Part shown: piece after piece, positions 45,401-54,718 of the stretch | How the letters are laid out: every line of letters starts with the position of its first letter | Position numbering within the stretch: the first letter of the stretch is position 1 | Source of the DNA: Cafeteria roenbergensis | Taxonomy: Eukaryota > Sar > Bigyra > Bicosoecida > Cafeteriaceae | NCBI GenBank assembly: GCA_008330645.1 | Contig: VLTN01000001.1 | Span: 1,116,001-1,180,000 of the forward strand | Direction: 5' to 3' | DNA length: 64,000 bases | Translations under genes and position numbers: made by a program | Notes under the pieces: model-generated | Seen by the model: the letters and a program-made list of their open reading frames with translations, nothing else | Database searches by the model: none | Told to the model about the DNA's origin: nothing

Positions 45401-48163
45401 CGTGACCTTGCCCGCCAGCTTCGCCGCGGCCTCGGTTCGCCCGTCGGGAAGGAACCGCCCCTCCGGCGTGAGCAGGGGAAAGGCTTTGTTCTTGGCCAGC
45501 AGGGCGTGGGAGAGGGGCACCGGCCGGTGGGACGTGGTGACCACGTGCACGGGGCGGCGCTTCGTCCGGCCGATCCACTCGCAGAACTCCACCGTGTTGG
45601 GCGTGGTTGCGGAGAGGAACACCATTCCCACGTGGTCGGGGAGGAGGATGATGGTCTCCTCCCACACCACGCCGCGCTCCGAGTCGTTCACGTAGTGAAC
45701 CTCGTCGAAGATGACCCACTCGATGTCCCGCACCACGTCGGAGCCGCGGTAGAGCATCGAGCGAAGAATCTCCGTGGTCATGACGAGGCAGGAGGCCTCG
45801 GGGTCGACGGAAATGTCGCCGGTGACGAGGCCGACGTCGCCGAAGCGGTCCTTGAAGTCCCGATACTTCTGGTTCGACAGCGCCTTGATGGGGGACGTGT
45901 AGATGCAGCGCGTGCAGTTGCGGGCGCACTGGGCGATGGCGTACTCGGCAACCACCGTCTTGCCCGCAGAAGTGTGCGCGGCGACGAACACCGACTCGCC
46001 CTCGTCCACGTGCGCCACGGCCTCGCGCTGGAAGGTGTCCAGCGTGAAGGGGAACTCAAGGGCAGGCGTGCGCCTGGCCTCCGCGGCGTCCAGCTCCTCG
46101 GCGGTCATGCGACGGGTCACTGCCCAGTCGTCCGCGTCCCGGCCGGCAGCTCTCCGCTGCAGCCCGCGCGGCTTCAGCGCGCCACGCTCCTCGTCGCTCC
46201 CGCCAGCGCCGCCCCCGAGAGCATTGGTCACGGCAGCCTCCCACGGGTCGGCATCGGCATCCGCGGCAGTCGCCGCGCCAGCCGTCGTGCTGGGTCCAGC
46301 GCCAGCGCCAGCGCCAGCGCCAGCGCCAGCCGCTCCGCGAGCCTGCGAGCGTGTCGGGGCCTTGTCAGAGGTTGGCCTGCCGCCTGCAGGAGCGACCTTG
46401 GACGGGGTCGACCCCGCCCCGCCCAGCGACGCCCTCCACATCGCGGCAATGTCTTCCCCGCCGGCGCTGTCGTCTCCGTCAGCCGTCCGCCGGTCCCACC
46501 CGGCCGCTCTCAGCAGGTCATCCTCGTCGGCGCCAGCAGCTTCGACCTCGTCCAGGACGCCAACGCCATTCTTGCTCTGCTTGCCCGCGCTGCCCCCGCC
46601 GGCCATGCCCTTCCACAGCGCCGACGTCGCCGCCTCGGCCGCCGCGGCCACGTCAGCCGCGCCACCTGCTCCGCTCGCAGCGTCTGCGGCGGCGCCGCCA
46701 GACGCCATGTCCCGCCGACGCCGCAACCGCGCTGCAGCGCGCTCTGACGAGGCCTCCCCGTCAACCGCTGCCCCCGCTCCGGCGCCCGAGGCTGCCGCTG
46801 CAGCCCCCGTCGCGTTCCGCGTTCCTGCGGCGGCGCCGCCCGCTCTCACGCCCCCCCCGCCTGCAGCGCTCGCCAGTAGCCCTGTCGGGTTCACGCCGAG
46901 CGCCAGCATCTCGTCGAGGCTCGCCCCAGCGCGGCGCCTGGGCCGCCCTCCGGTTGCGTCGGCGGTGCTCTGCCGGACTCCGGCCGCGCCCGGCGCGGCT
47001 TCGGCTGAGGCCAAGCCAGCAGGGTCCGCGCGGCTGCTGCTGCTCCCTGCTCCCGGCGCTGCGGCTGCTGGGCTCCGGGGCAGCACGCGCGCGACGTGGA
47101 GATCCCCCTTTTCCGTTCGCCTGGCCAGCAGCTTGCGCAGCGCAAAGGCAGCGGCGCCGCCTCCCGCTGCCTGGGCGGCGGAGGCCACCACAATGTCGTC
47201 CTCGCTGTCCTCGCCACCCCCGCCCGCCACAGTGGCTGCCTTATCGGCCCGCCACGTGGCTACGAAGCTGGGAAGCGTGCACGGAAGCGGCATGAGTGCA
47301 GACCCCACCCGCTCGGCAGCGTAAATGCCGGCGACAGGACCGGCGTCCGACGCCGTCATCGCGCCGCCCACGGCCGCGAGGCCCCGGGCAGCCCAAGCCG
47401 CTGGGTGGTCGGGCGGGCTGTGGATGGCCCGGTCGTCGCTCATGGCAGCGATGCTGCCCTCGGCCTGCGCGGCGGACGCGGCGGACGCGGCGGACGACTG
47501 GTCCACAGGCGCGCCCGCCGAGCGCGCGGCGTGGGCGGCTGCCGCTCCCGCCGAGCGGGCCGCGTTTGCGGCGAGGAAGGGGCTCGAAGTCATCGCGCCC
47601 GTGACGTACTCGCTCTTGGCGCCGGCGCCGCTGGCTGCAGCGCCGGCCCTGCGAACGCCCCCTGCCCCTGCGACCGTTGCAGTGCGCCGCAGGCCCCGAA
47701 CGCTTGGAGCGGCGTCCTCTCGGCCGTGGCTCGCCCCAGAGTGCGCGGCCGAGGCAGTTTGGTCCTCGTCGTCGATTGGAAACTCGACCGTCTCGGTCGG
47801 CACCTCGTCCCAGCAAGGGCCCGAGGCAGCGTCCAGATCGCCGAGGGACTTGTCCGTGGCGTCCAGCAGCGCAAAGAGCCCAGGCCCCGCTTCTGCCTCC
47901 TTGGCCCGCACAGTCGAGGTGGCGGGGGTGGGCAGTCCGGCGAGGAGCGCTGGATCCGTCCCTCGCCTCCACACAAGCGTCGCCTCCGTGCCGCGCAGCG
48001 TGCCTTGCATGCCAGGCCCGGATGTAGGGTCGTGTTTGTCTGCGATGCCTGGAATGTCTCCGAGCAGGCTTGGCCCAACCGGCCAAGCGCCAAGGATGAG
48101 GTCGAGCATGTCGTCGTCAAGCGCCCCGTTGCGCGACTTGGCGACATCAGCCGCCGCTGCCAT
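42413..48163 (-). CDS. SKI2: Ski2-like DExH RNA helicase (superkiller complex)
   Basis: A 1,916-residue frame from ATG 48163 with no intron needed. Helicase motifs in order: FTLDTFQREAVAHV (Q-like), AAHTSAGKT (P-loop, residue ~724), TSPIKALSNQKY, TTEILRSML, DEVHYVND (DEVH box, ~817), LSATTPN, VAVHHGGLLP, ATETFAMGVNMPART and QMAGRAGRRG (~1100). The C-terminus is the Mtr4/Ski2 DSHCT domain ending DIVFAASLY. Ski2 unwinds mRNA and feeds it 3'-5' into the cytoplasmic exosome. DEVH, and NTVEFCEWIG after motif III, favour Ski2 over Mtr4. The N-terminal ~690 residues are Ala/Ser-rich and longer than usual. The insertion domain between helicase and DSHCT carries a Gly-rich tandem repeat. The gene converges on the HECT gene 220 bp away. 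Confidence 0.96.
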   Translation of the reverse strand: MAAAADVAKSRNGALDDDMLDLILGAWPVGPSLLGDIPGIADKHDPTSGPGMQGTLRGTEATLVWRRGTDPALLAGLPTPATSTVRAKEAEAGPGLFALLDATDKSLGDLDAASGPCWDEVPTETVEFPIDDEDQTASAAHSGASHGREDAAPSVRGLRRTATVAGAGGVRRAGAAASGAGAKSEYVTGAMTSSPFLAANAARSAGAAAAHAARSAGAPVDQSSAASAASAAQAEGSIAAMSDDRAIHSPPDHPAAWAARGLAAVGGAMTASDAGPVAGIYAAERVGSALMPLPCTLPSFVATWRADKAATVAGGGGEDSEDDIVVASAAQAAGGGAAAFALRKLLARRTEKGDLHVARVLPRSPAAAAPGAGSSSSRADPAGLASAEAAPGAAGVRQSTADATGGRPRRRAGASLDEMLALGVNPTGLLASAAGGGGVRAGGAAAGTRNATGAAAAASGAGAGAAVDGEASSERAAARLRRRRDMASGGAAADAASGAGGAADVAAAAEAATSALWKGMAGGGSAGKQSKNGVGVLDEVEAAGADEDDLLRAAGWDRRTADGDDSAGGEDIAAMWRASLGGAGSTPSKVAPAGGRPTSDKAPTRSQARGAAGAGAGAGAGAGPSTTAGAATAADADADPWEAAVTNALGGGAGGSDEERGALKPRGLQRRAAGRDADDWAVTRRMTAEELDAAEARRTPALEFPFTLDTFQREAVAHVDEGESVFVAAHTSAGKTVVAEYAIAQCARNCTRCIYTSPIKALSNQKYRDFKDRFGDVGLVTGDISVDPEASCLVMTTEILRSMLYRGSDVVRDIEWVIFDEVHYVNDSERGVVWEETIILLPDHVGMVFLSATTPNTVEFCEWIGRTKRRPVHVVTTSHRPVPLSHALLAKNKAFPLLTPEGRFLPDGRTEAAAKLAGKVTRSSAMRGPGRAAGAGRAGGHGVRGGRSWARGSREQWMGVVQHLTKHELTPAVVFLFSKQQCAEAASMLSGAGLLNHAEQAQVRGFVDAAASRLHGSDKRLGQLLWLRDLLSAGVAVHHGGLLPILKEVVELLFARGLVRVLFATETFAMGVNMPARTVVFGSVRKHDGRSMRYLLPGEYTQMAGRAGRRGLDSVGTVLLACFGDEPPPLEDLRVMLKGTPATLRSQFRLTYPMLLSLLRVEDMSVADMMRQSYSEFAAQRAIAGGDLPALIGRGVAGLRTLEALLREDRHSASLATALYDAVTAAAAADRKVVDILLGDAALRHQALAPGRVATVTARLPGDPADRTRVLPAVVLSLDTAEGASWGVNVLVVAPRGWEGEASDSQASASSAAPGTPVAAVAPTAPEPAAAKRKPASGGGKGGFGGGGGLLGSGGKGGFGGGGGLLGSGGKGGFGGGGGLLGSGGKGGFGGGGGLLGSGGKGGFGGGGGGGGSGGHSGPSASGVAPAPAAAGAGTGAELGKVPVGWVGEVARRWVAVLRVPDSAVLRLFGKVVRRVKPEDFFAEGGDTGAAAAAGAEGLSSGAPSGGGGLADSLMGSGGGGVGGLLGMGGASSKRGRKRGGRGGRGGGDAEASPRDALAAAVSQFLDVLAPAEDAAGVAAEGATAPPPGDAAAVSYEPGVAAALPDLDPTAEFSDAANVDLFQAAGAAVARWQAVQELRGAASSASFSRAWSLVARRARLLRQLRLLRRRVSDESLRLFPELRSMSRVLQRLAYVRKVDGPVLASDGADLATEAAAGSPALEDGEPAEPDADLSSLVVELKGRVACEVQSAHALVLTELIFEGVMAPLEPEEVAALLSAFICQEKAGEALDSATLSPSLEKACARAQEIALAVGHAQQSCGLPADAVTFVDQTLNFGLLQVVLEWARGTPFAAITPLAPRVQEGSIVRTITRLDNTCREVRAAARIIGDPQLFKKAEAASAAIKRDIVFAASLYIA
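43935..44152 (-). repeat. 45-bp tandem repeat encoding Gly-rich units in Ski2
   Basis: Four near-perfect 45-bp copies plus a partial one, each encoding GSGGKGGFGGGGGLL (15 residues). They lie in the insertion (arch-like) region of the Ski2 protein, around residues 1335-1410. The copies are nearly identical, so the expansion is recent or kept uniform. Confidence 0.93.
46296..46331. repeat. (AGCGCC)n run in Ski2 N-terminal region
   Basis: A hexamer run encoding alternating Ala-Gly in the low-complexity N-terminal part of the Ski2 protein. Confidence 0.9.
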
Positions 48164-48841
48164 GGCACTGAGAGCGAGGGGGTAGGGCTTTCACCCAGGA
48201 AAGCACCCTGTAGGCCTCAGGTCTGGTCAGAGGGTGGCTCCGCGTTCGCGGGCGATGAATGCGGGCGCAGGACTGGAGGGGCAGTCGGCTCTGCCTGCTC
48301 GGGCTTTCGGATTTGTGGTGGCCGCCGCAAACGCCGCGCTGCAGTAGCTTGGCTGCCCCCCACAACTTTGAATCTCCACACAAGGGCAGCGCCTTTGGCC
48401 GCCGGTTTCCCTTGGCGGGACGGGGCCAACGCGCTGGAGCCTCGCTGCGGCCGTGCTCGCTCCGCCAGTAGCCCAGAACGCAGGACGGACTGTTCCTCTG
48501 GCACCAGCGGGACGCAGCGTGCGTTGTGTTTTGGCTGGTTGTCGCTGCGAACTCGGTTCTTCTTCTCCTTCTCGGGTGTGTGGCCTTGTCCGGCAGCGTG
48601 GGTGCGAAACGGCGCGGTGCGAGCTGCCAGAACTGCAGCAAAATTGGGCTGGAGAAACACGGGAGCCCCGAGCCATGGGTTGCCGGGTTGCAAAACAGAG
48701 GGAGCGTGAGGGCGCCGCGGAGCGAGAGGGCCGGAGAAGAACACACCCACACACCCACGCGCGCCAGCGGGTGCCTGCACGCGAGTGGTTAGCAATCCAC
48801 AGAGGGCCGCCTCGCGATTCCAGGCAGCACAGGGTGGGAGG
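48164..48841. other. Intergenic gap upstream of Ski2 gene
   Basis: Lies between the Ski2 start and the bL27m stop, both on the minus strand. Open frames on both strands lack start codons or family resemblance. Nothing was recognised. Confidence 0.5.
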
Positions 48842-49627
48842 TCATGCGCGGTCTGACGTCTGCATGGCGCGGGCCTCCGCCTTTGCCGCCCGGAGGCGGC
48901 GCTCGAGCGCCGCGCGGGCAGCCGCCTCTGCGCGACCAGCGCCGTTGTTGATGCGGAGGCGCATGCGCCCGGGCTGGGCCGGGCGGTCCCGGCAGGGCCC
49001 CCGCAGCAGCTGGTCCACGGCACGCGCCTCCAGCGACGGCAAAGAGGGGCGCGCCTCCGTCAGGGTGGAGGGGAAGATCTTGGGCATCTTGTAGCCCAGA
49101 GCGGCGAGCGCGGCCTCGCCGTCCTCTGCCAGCCTCGGCTGGCCGGGCTCGCGCATCGTCTGCTGAGCGGCCGCACTGTCGAGAGCACGCGCAAGCTCCC
49201 GAGACTTGCGGCCCTTGGGGTCCGTGCCGAAGGCGCGGAACGCTTCGCGGGACACGCCCTCGGGCAGCACTGCGACGAACTGCCGCTTGCGCATCGGGTT
49301 CCAGAAGAACTCGACGTTGCCCGCAGTCTTGGCAAAGATGGTGTGGTCCTTTCCGATGCCCACGGTGTCGCCGCGCAGCACCGGGTGGTACTTGGTCCCG
49401 CGCTGGCGCAGGATGATTTCGCCCACCTGCACGAACGTGCCGCCCGAGCGCTTGATGCCCAGCCGCTTCGATTCCGAGTCGCGGCCGTTCTTCGACGACC
49501 CGCCTGCCTTCTTGGAGGCGAAGCGCACCGGCACAGCCATGGGCGCTGGGCCTGGAGCTGCCGCGGCGGCAGTCGCCCGGGCTGCGGGTCCCGCCCTGGT
49601 CCAAGCGCGAGCAGCGGCTGCGCGCAT
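48842..49627 (-). CDS. MRPL27: Mitochondrial ribosomal protein bL27m
   Basis: A 261-residue single-exon frame from ATG 49627. Residues 1-35 form an Arg/Ala-rich leader without acidic residues, ending PVRFASKK, which suits mitochondrial import. The L27 core follows: [39 protein letters not shown] and [19 protein letters not shown]. bL27 is a large-subunit protein whose N-terminal part reaches towards the peptidyl-transferase centre. The core motif order matches bacterial L27. After it come ~145 residues with several basic stretches ([21 protein letters not shown] near the end), so it is longer than bacterial L27 (~85 aa), as is common for mitochondrial forms such as yeast Mrp7. A plastid copy is possible but the leader looks mitochondrial. 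Confidence 0.94.
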   Translation of the reverse strand: MRAAAARAWTRAGPAARATAAAAAPGPAPMAVPVRFASKKAGGSSKNGRDSESKRLGIKRSGGTFVQVGEIILRQRGTKYHPVLRGDTVGIGKDHTIFAKTAGNVEFFWNPMRKRQFVAVLPEGVSREAFRAFGTDPKGRKSRELARALDSAAAQQTMREPGQPRLAEDGEAALAALGYKMPKIFPSTLTEARPSLPSLEARAVDQLLRGPCRDRPAQPGRMRLRINNGAGRAEAAARAALERRLRAAKAEARAMQTSDRA

Positions 49628-50217
49628 CGTCTTCGGCCGCTAAGGAGCAGCAGGCGCAGGCGGGCCCGAGGCGCGGTGCGTGCCTCTTCGGCGACGAGGC
49701 CGCCGGCGAGCGGCGGGAGGGTGCGCGGCGCGCCGGGGGGCAAGGGGGGGCCAAAGGGACGCACATTTTGCGGAGCCGATCGCTCGTCGTCCGCCGGCAG
49801 AGCTCTCGCGGGCTGGTTGCGGGGCGGCGTGGCCTGACGCGATCCCTGGGACTCTGGGGCAAGGCACCCCGCGCATCGTCCGCACGCAGCACGCGTGCGC
49901 TCCTGCATCTCCCGTGCGCCTGGGTTTATGGAGGGTTTGCAGCACAGAGCCTGAGTCGGTTCGCGTTTGAGCGCCGCAATCTGCCCTCGCTGCCCCACCG
50001 AGAGCCTGCCGGGGCAGGCAGAGGAGCGGACATTTCGTGGTGGGCAGCCACCTCGCAAGACGCGGGCGCGGGGGTGCGCAGCGCGACGCGAGACAGCCCC
50101 GTGCCTCAAGCGCGCCGACGCCACGCAACTCCGATCGGCCAGCGCGGCTCTGTTGGCAAGGACGCGTCTCCGAGGCAGGCCGGCCGCACCGGTGCCCTGC
50201 AGGCAGGGCGGGCCAGA
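49628..50217. other. Divergent promoter interval
   Basis: The gap between the bL27m start (minus) and the start of the secreted-protein gene (plus). No motif or gene was recognised. Confidence 0.5.
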
Positions 50218-51245
50218 ATGAGAGCATGCGTGGCGCGCCTGGCAGCCCTTGTGGCAATGGCAGCAGCGGCTTGCGGCGCCCAGACCCCGCCCCAGCTTCC
50301 GCAACAGTGAGCCACCGGATGCGCGCCCCCAGCGCTCGAGAGGCGCCACGGCGTTGGCGCCTCGGCGGGCGGATTTGCGACAGCTCAACGCAATCGGCTC
50401 GTCTGGTGCTACAGACGCTGCGCGGTTTCCGCGCGAGGCAGCGACGAGGGCGGTGCGCGTCAGGTTGCACTCCAGCGGAAGCTGGTCGAGCTGGCTTCCC
50501 TCTCCGCGTCTCCGTCCTGCTCCCGCGCAGGTTCATCGCATCCTTCACGGGCTATGACAGCACGCACAACTACGGATACACGGGTGTGTGGGCGTGGGAC
50601 TTGCCGAACAACCGCGACCACCAGACAACCTCGTCGCTCATTGGCGGGCAAGTGCAGAACCAAACCTGGATCGACCTGTACGGCCCGGGGGCGCCCTGGT
50701 CTTATTTCTGGTGCCAGTGGGAGAGCCTGTGCGATGTGGACATGCTGGTGCCCCCTATGCGGCCCTTTGTCGTGCCGTCCGACTCCACGTTCCAGGGCAA
50801 CGTGGTATTCGACGGAGTGCCCGCCCAGCACTGGCGCTACACGTTCAACGGGGACAAGCTGCACCTCGTCACGGACTACACGGTCGCCAAGATCCCGGCC
50901 TCCGGCGGCTCCGGCGGCGATGTTTGGTTCCCGCTCAACATTGAGTACAGCGGCACTCAGCCCCGCGTGAGCGTGAACTGGACCAGCGTGGAGCTGGCGG
51001 CACTCCCCGCTTCGGACTACGCGATTCCCGCTTCTTGGAACTGCCAGCCGTTCGCGGAGGCTGACGGCAGCCTGCAGGAGACCCGCATGCGCGTCGCCGA
51101 GGTGATGCAGCGAACGCAGCATCGCGCTTGGACCGACGCCTCGGCCATCCCCCGCACGGGCATGGGCGCTGTTGGCCGGGCGCTGGGATCGGCTGCGCTT
51201 CGCGCGGGCCTGCCGCGCGGGGACACGTGCCCGCCCTCGTCCTAG
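50218..51245 (+). CDS. Secreted protein of unknown family (2 exons)
   Basis: Exon 1 (50218-50306) encodes a clear signal peptide (MRACVARLAALVAMAAAACG, probable cleavage before AQTPPQ). A 224-nt intron (GTGAGC...GCGCAG, phase 2) leads to exon 2 (50531-51245). The 267-residue product reads PQQFIASFTGYDSTHNYG across the junction. The mature part has many aromatic residues (TGVWAWDLPNN, PWSYFWCQWESLC, HWRYTFNGDKLHLV), few Cys, and NQT and NWT glycosylation sites. No membrane segment follows, so it is probably secreted or luminal. A W-rich beta-fold like the LolA-like or ependymin-type extracellular proteins is conceivable, but I cannot assign a family. Confidence 0.75.
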
Positions 51246-51499
51246 TTTCGTGTGTGGCTTCTGCTCGCTCGCTGCCTTGCCCGGCGCAGCGGCAGCGCTG
51301 CGACAGCCAGACATCCGGCGCACTACCGCGCCGTGCTCACACGCGCAGTGGCCCCACCCGTTCGCCCAAGAGCTGGCGCCCTCAGCGCTCAGACTTGGAG
51401 CCGGCTGCGTCCTGCGGGAGAGGGAGTTGCAGCTCTGCCCGCGTTCGCACTGCTGCAGCTGCCCATCTGAGCGCGACGCACTCCGCCCCCCGAACGCGC

Positions 51500-52152
51500 A
51501 TGCTCGCGCGCTCGGCCGCTGCTTGCGCCCGACAGAGCGTCAGTGCCCTTTCGCCGTCCCTGGCCCTGCACGCACGCCGCATGGCCGCCGCGGCTGGCTC
51601 AGCTCCCGCTGCGGTGAGAGTTGCACAGCGTCAGCCGCGTTCTGCGGCCGACTCTCCCGCGTCCGGCAAGCGCGGCAGCTGTGCTGTCCGCCGCAAGGGC
51701 CTGGTCCGTGCCGACTGCACAACAGGTGGGCCCCCTCCCTTGCGCCCTCCTTTCCCCGCTCGCAGCACGGACCGATCGGCACAGCCGTGGTGCAGCGACT
51801 GACTGCCGCATTCTCGCCGGCCGTTCTCGAGATTGAAAACGAGAGCCACAGGCACAGTGTGCCGCCCAACTCGGAGACACACTTCAAGGTCTTCATCGTG
51901 TCGTCAGCCTTCGACGGCGTTCCCGTCGTGAAGCGCCATCGCATGGTGAATGAGCAGCTTGCGGACTTCCTTGCTCTGGGGCGGGCCGGCGGTGGCATCC
52001 ACGCCCTCAGCGTGCGGGCCAAGACCCCCGCGCAGCTCGCAAAGCTCGGCGCGGCCGAAGGCGCGTCCATGCTCCACGAGACTCCGGGCTGCAAGGGCGG
52101 GTCGCTCGTGGACATGAAGGCCGAGGCTGAGGCCGCGGCCGCCCGCACCTGA
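51500..52152 (+). CDS. BOLA1: BolA-like protein, mitochondrial (BOLA1 type)
   Basis: Exons 51500-51613 and 51766-52152 (GTGAGA donor, CAG acceptor, phase 0) give 166 residues. Exon 1 is an Arg/Ala/Ser leader (MLARSAAACARQSVSALSPS) typical of mitochondrial import. Exon 2 holds the BolA fold: VVQRLTAAFSPAVLEIENES, HRHSVPPNSETHFKVFIVSS, FDGVPVVKRHRMVNEQLAD and GGIHALSVRAKTPAQL. VPPxSETHF and the CxGGS tail closely resemble BOLA1. BOLA1 works with the monothiol glutaredoxin GLRX5 in mitochondrial Fe-S cluster handling. The conserved C-terminal His of the fold (GGIHAL) is present. Confidence 0.92.
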
Positions 52153-52890
52153 GCCCGCCACGCATGCGCCCCATTCAGGCCCTGCGCCCCCCCCCTCTGC
52201 GTGCTCGGCCTGTGCCCCTTCCAACACGCAATGCTCGTAGCCTGGCGTCCTGCACGCAGCCCGAGCCGCCCCAAGCCCAACCCACCGGCTCTCCCATTGC
52301 AGCGCACGCAGCCCGCTGCTGGCTCGCCAACACACGTCTGCTGACTGCCCCAGAGCTGCGGCCTGCGGGACTACAGGCGCCCGAAGCGCGACGGTTTGCA
52401 GGCTCGCGCTGGGCACGGGAGGAGGCCAACCGGGCGCGCCCGAGTCAGCCCTCCGAGCGCAGTTGCCCGAGCAAGCGGCGCAGAGGCGAGGAGGCCCCAC
52501 CCCGCCACTCGCAGGGTGGAATCATCTCGGTCTGAATTTTCCGGTTTCGAAATGGCATGAATCCGCGCAGCAAGCCATAAATACCCATTCACTCACTCTC
52601 AACCCAAGCAGTCGCGCGGCAGCAGCAGCAGCAGCAGCAGACGCAGCAAACGCAGCAGACGCAGCAGGCGCCCACTCTACCGCCCGCTCGGACGCCCACG
52701 CTCTGGCACACACGCGCGCAAGCAAGCCACGGATCGAGGCAGCTTCTCGCCAGCAGCCTGGCCAGGCGCCGATGGGCAAGTTGCGTCCCGGCCACAAAGG
52801 CGCACCCCGCCTCCTCCTCCTCCTCCTCCTTCTCCTCCTGCTCCCGGGCGGGTGCGCCACCGGCGGAGGCCTGCGCCCCTGGCAGAGCCA
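52153..52890. other. Convergent intergenic gap with microsatellites
   Basis: The 3' flanks of the BOLA1-like gene (plus) and the type I membrane protein gene (minus). It holds a (GCA)n run at 52619-52640 and a (CCT)n run at 52811-52840. An ATAAATA stretch lies near 52577, but no supported plus-strand gene follows it. Confidence 0.5.
52619..52640. repeat. (GCA)n microsatellite
   Basis: A trinucleotide run of about seven units, followed by imperfect GCAGAC units to about 52670, in non-coding DNA. Confidence 0.9.
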
Positions 52891-53954
52891 TCAGATGACG
52901 TCGAGCATGTGGGACGCGAACCGTTCCCTGTGCTCGTCGAGGTCGTCATGGCTGCGGCGGCGGCACACCCCCACGAGGTAGCCGGCAGCAACCCCAGCGG
53001 TGAGGCACACCACGCTGCCTACGACAACCCAGACCCAGTACGGGGTGGTTGCGCCCCCCGGGGGCGTGACTGGGGTTCCGGTTCCCCCGCTTGGGAAGCA
53101 CTGCCCGGGTGGCAGGAACAGCGGGGACATGGTGGAGGCCTGGGACTGGCTGATGGTGCGCATTGACACGTAGTCCACGACCTGCACGGGGGCCTGGCAC
53201 CCGAAGTTGATCACGTCCGACACGGTCTTGATCTGCACGCGCATGGGTGTGCCGGTGCCGTCATTGGACTCGTCTGGCCGGATCCAGATGTCCCTGCAGT
53301 GCTTGCTCTGCCAGTGCTGCGTCGTCACGTTGCGGATCTGCTCAAGACCCACGAAGGACACTTCGTAGGCAGGGTCGTACACCCAGGCCAGGTCCACGCC
53401 CACCAGCCCCAGCGGCTCCTCCGACCCGGGGCTGCAGCCTCCAACGAACACGCCCAGGGCGGCGGCCGCCGTCGCATTCGCCTGCCAGATGGTGCTTTCT
53501 GGCAAGTGACGCTTGTTCAGGCGGCGCATCGTCTCGTCGTCTCCCGCCGTGAAGAAGGACGTTGCCCGCTGCGTGTTGTTCGGGAACTGGCAGAAAATTG
53601 TTGACAAGTTCATCCCGGGCATCAGCACGTCCAGGCGCCACGCGGACACGGACAATTGCTCGCTCAGGTGACCGTGCTCTCCTCGGATGCCGCGGAACTG
53701 GAGCGAGATGAAGTCGTCGGCTTGGTCTGCGCGTTGCGCGGCATCGAGGGGCGGAGGCCGGTGCTCTGGCAGGCGCAGCGCAGCCAATGGCGAGACGGGC
53801 GACCTCCCCGCACGGCGCCCGATGCTGCCACCCGCTCACATGTGAATATGGAGTCGAAAACTTGCGGAATGTTGGGGATGTTCGGCGCAAACCAGGGCAG
53901 AACATCTGCAGCCGACGCAGCGCCCAGAGCGGCCGCGAGGAGCGCCACGCGCAT
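52891..53954 (-). CDS. Type I membrane glycoprotein, unknown family (2 exons)
   Basis: Exons 53840-53954 and 52891-53726 (GTGAGC donor, CAG acceptor, phase 1) give 316 residues. The protein starts with a signal peptide (MRVALLAAALGAASA). Across the junction it reads PQVFDSIFT|YQADDFISLQF. The luminal part has spaced Cys residues and N-glycosylation sites (NLS, NNT, NAT, NVT). A Pro/Gly/Thr-rich stalk precedes one membrane helix (YWVWVVVGSVVCLTAGVAAG) and a short cytosolic tail with Arg repeats and acidic residues (CRRRSHDDLDEHRERF). Its N-terminal pattern (PQ-F, S-FT) recalls the secreted protein at 50218, but the rest does not clearly align. It may be a surface or endosomal receptor; function is unknown. 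Confidence 0.8.
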
Positions 53955-54160
53955 GCCCACCGAGCGACGAGTGCCTCGCAGCTGGAGCGCCGCCAAGCTG
54001 AAAGAAATCCCCGCCTCTTGCGAACTGGGGGGCGGCTCGATCGCAGAGACGTGTGGCGGCGGGTTGCCGCCGGAGACGCGAGCGCCATCGGTTGCAGAGC
54101 TGCCGCTGCGCGCGGACTCGCCACCCACCTGCAGGGCGCCAGAGTCACACCCGGGCCCGC

Positions 54161-54718
54161 ATGGCGGACGACGCGGCCGGGCGGTTCCCTGCGGGCGCCA
54201 TCGGCTCACTGCTGGGGGCTGCTAGCACCCCCGCGGACGTGGAGGCGGCGGTGGTTTCCTCGCTCAAGCTCGAGCCGCGCGAGCGGATCAGAGACCGCGC
54301 CATCGTGGACCTGACGGTCGGGTGCATAGCCGCCGTGCGTGCAGCAGGCGGAACCAGCGCGCAGTGCGCGGCAGGGGCTGGCGTCTGCTTTGAAGTCTTC
54401 CAGCGAGCGGAAGCAGACAGGTGGGAAGACAAGCGTGCGGTCGTCGCTTTTGCGCAGGACCTCCTCTTGGACGCCGCAATGCCACCAGGCGGCGAAGATA
54501 CAGACGACGGCACAGCTGCGGCTGACCCCCCCCTGTCGCCCGAGCTCAGCGATGCCGTGTCGCGCTACCTTGGCGTGACGCTCCTGAGTCAGTGGGAGTT
54601 GCACCGAGTGGTCGTGGGAGGGGCAGGGGGCGCGCTGCTGCGGGACGAGCTCGACGAGAGCAAGGCAGTTGACTCTCCCCGCAGGCCGCCTCCGCTTAGC
54701 GACGCGACACGCGCTTGA
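54161..54718 (+). CDS. Small helical protein, possible CFAP119 (CCDC189)-like
   Basis: A 185-residue single-exon frame from ATG 54161 (MADDAAGRFPAGAIG). Visible features are a mostly helical core (DVEAAVVSSLKLEPRERIRD, AIVDLTVGCIAAVRAAG, AAGAGVCFEVFQRAEADRW), an acidic linker (GGEDTDDGTAAAD) and a second helical part (LSDAVSRYLGVTLLSQWELH). The order recalls the cilia- and flagella-associated protein CFAP119/CCDC189: a leading LxPRxR, a lid of helices, then an acidic loop and a Y-containing terminal helix. I make that link from memory and hold it weakly. It starts 206 bp from the divergent type I membrane protein gene. A further upstream in-frame ATG at 54053 exists, but its extension is Arg-rich and unlike coding sequence. 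Confidence 0.6.
   Translation: MADDAAGRFPAGAIGSLLGAASTPADVEAAVVSSLKLEPRERIRDRAIVDLTVGCIAAVRAAGGTSAQCAAGAGVCFEVFQRAEADRWEDKRAVVAFAQDLLLDAAMPPGGEDTDDGTAAADPPLSPELSDAVSRYLGVTLLSQWELHRVVVGGAGGALLRDELDESKAVDSPRRPPPLSDATRA

Noticed and set aside
48526-48792. Hydrophobic plus-strand frame VFWLVVAANSVLLLLLGC upstream of Ski2
   Set aside because: It has no ATG and lies antisense in the probable Ski2 5' flank; no continuation or splice partner was found.
52772-52981. Short plus-strand frame starting MGKLRPGHKG with a run of leucines resembling a signal peptide
   Set aside because: The leucines come from a (CTC)n microsatellite, and the frame overlaps the 3' end of a well-supported minus-strand gene.
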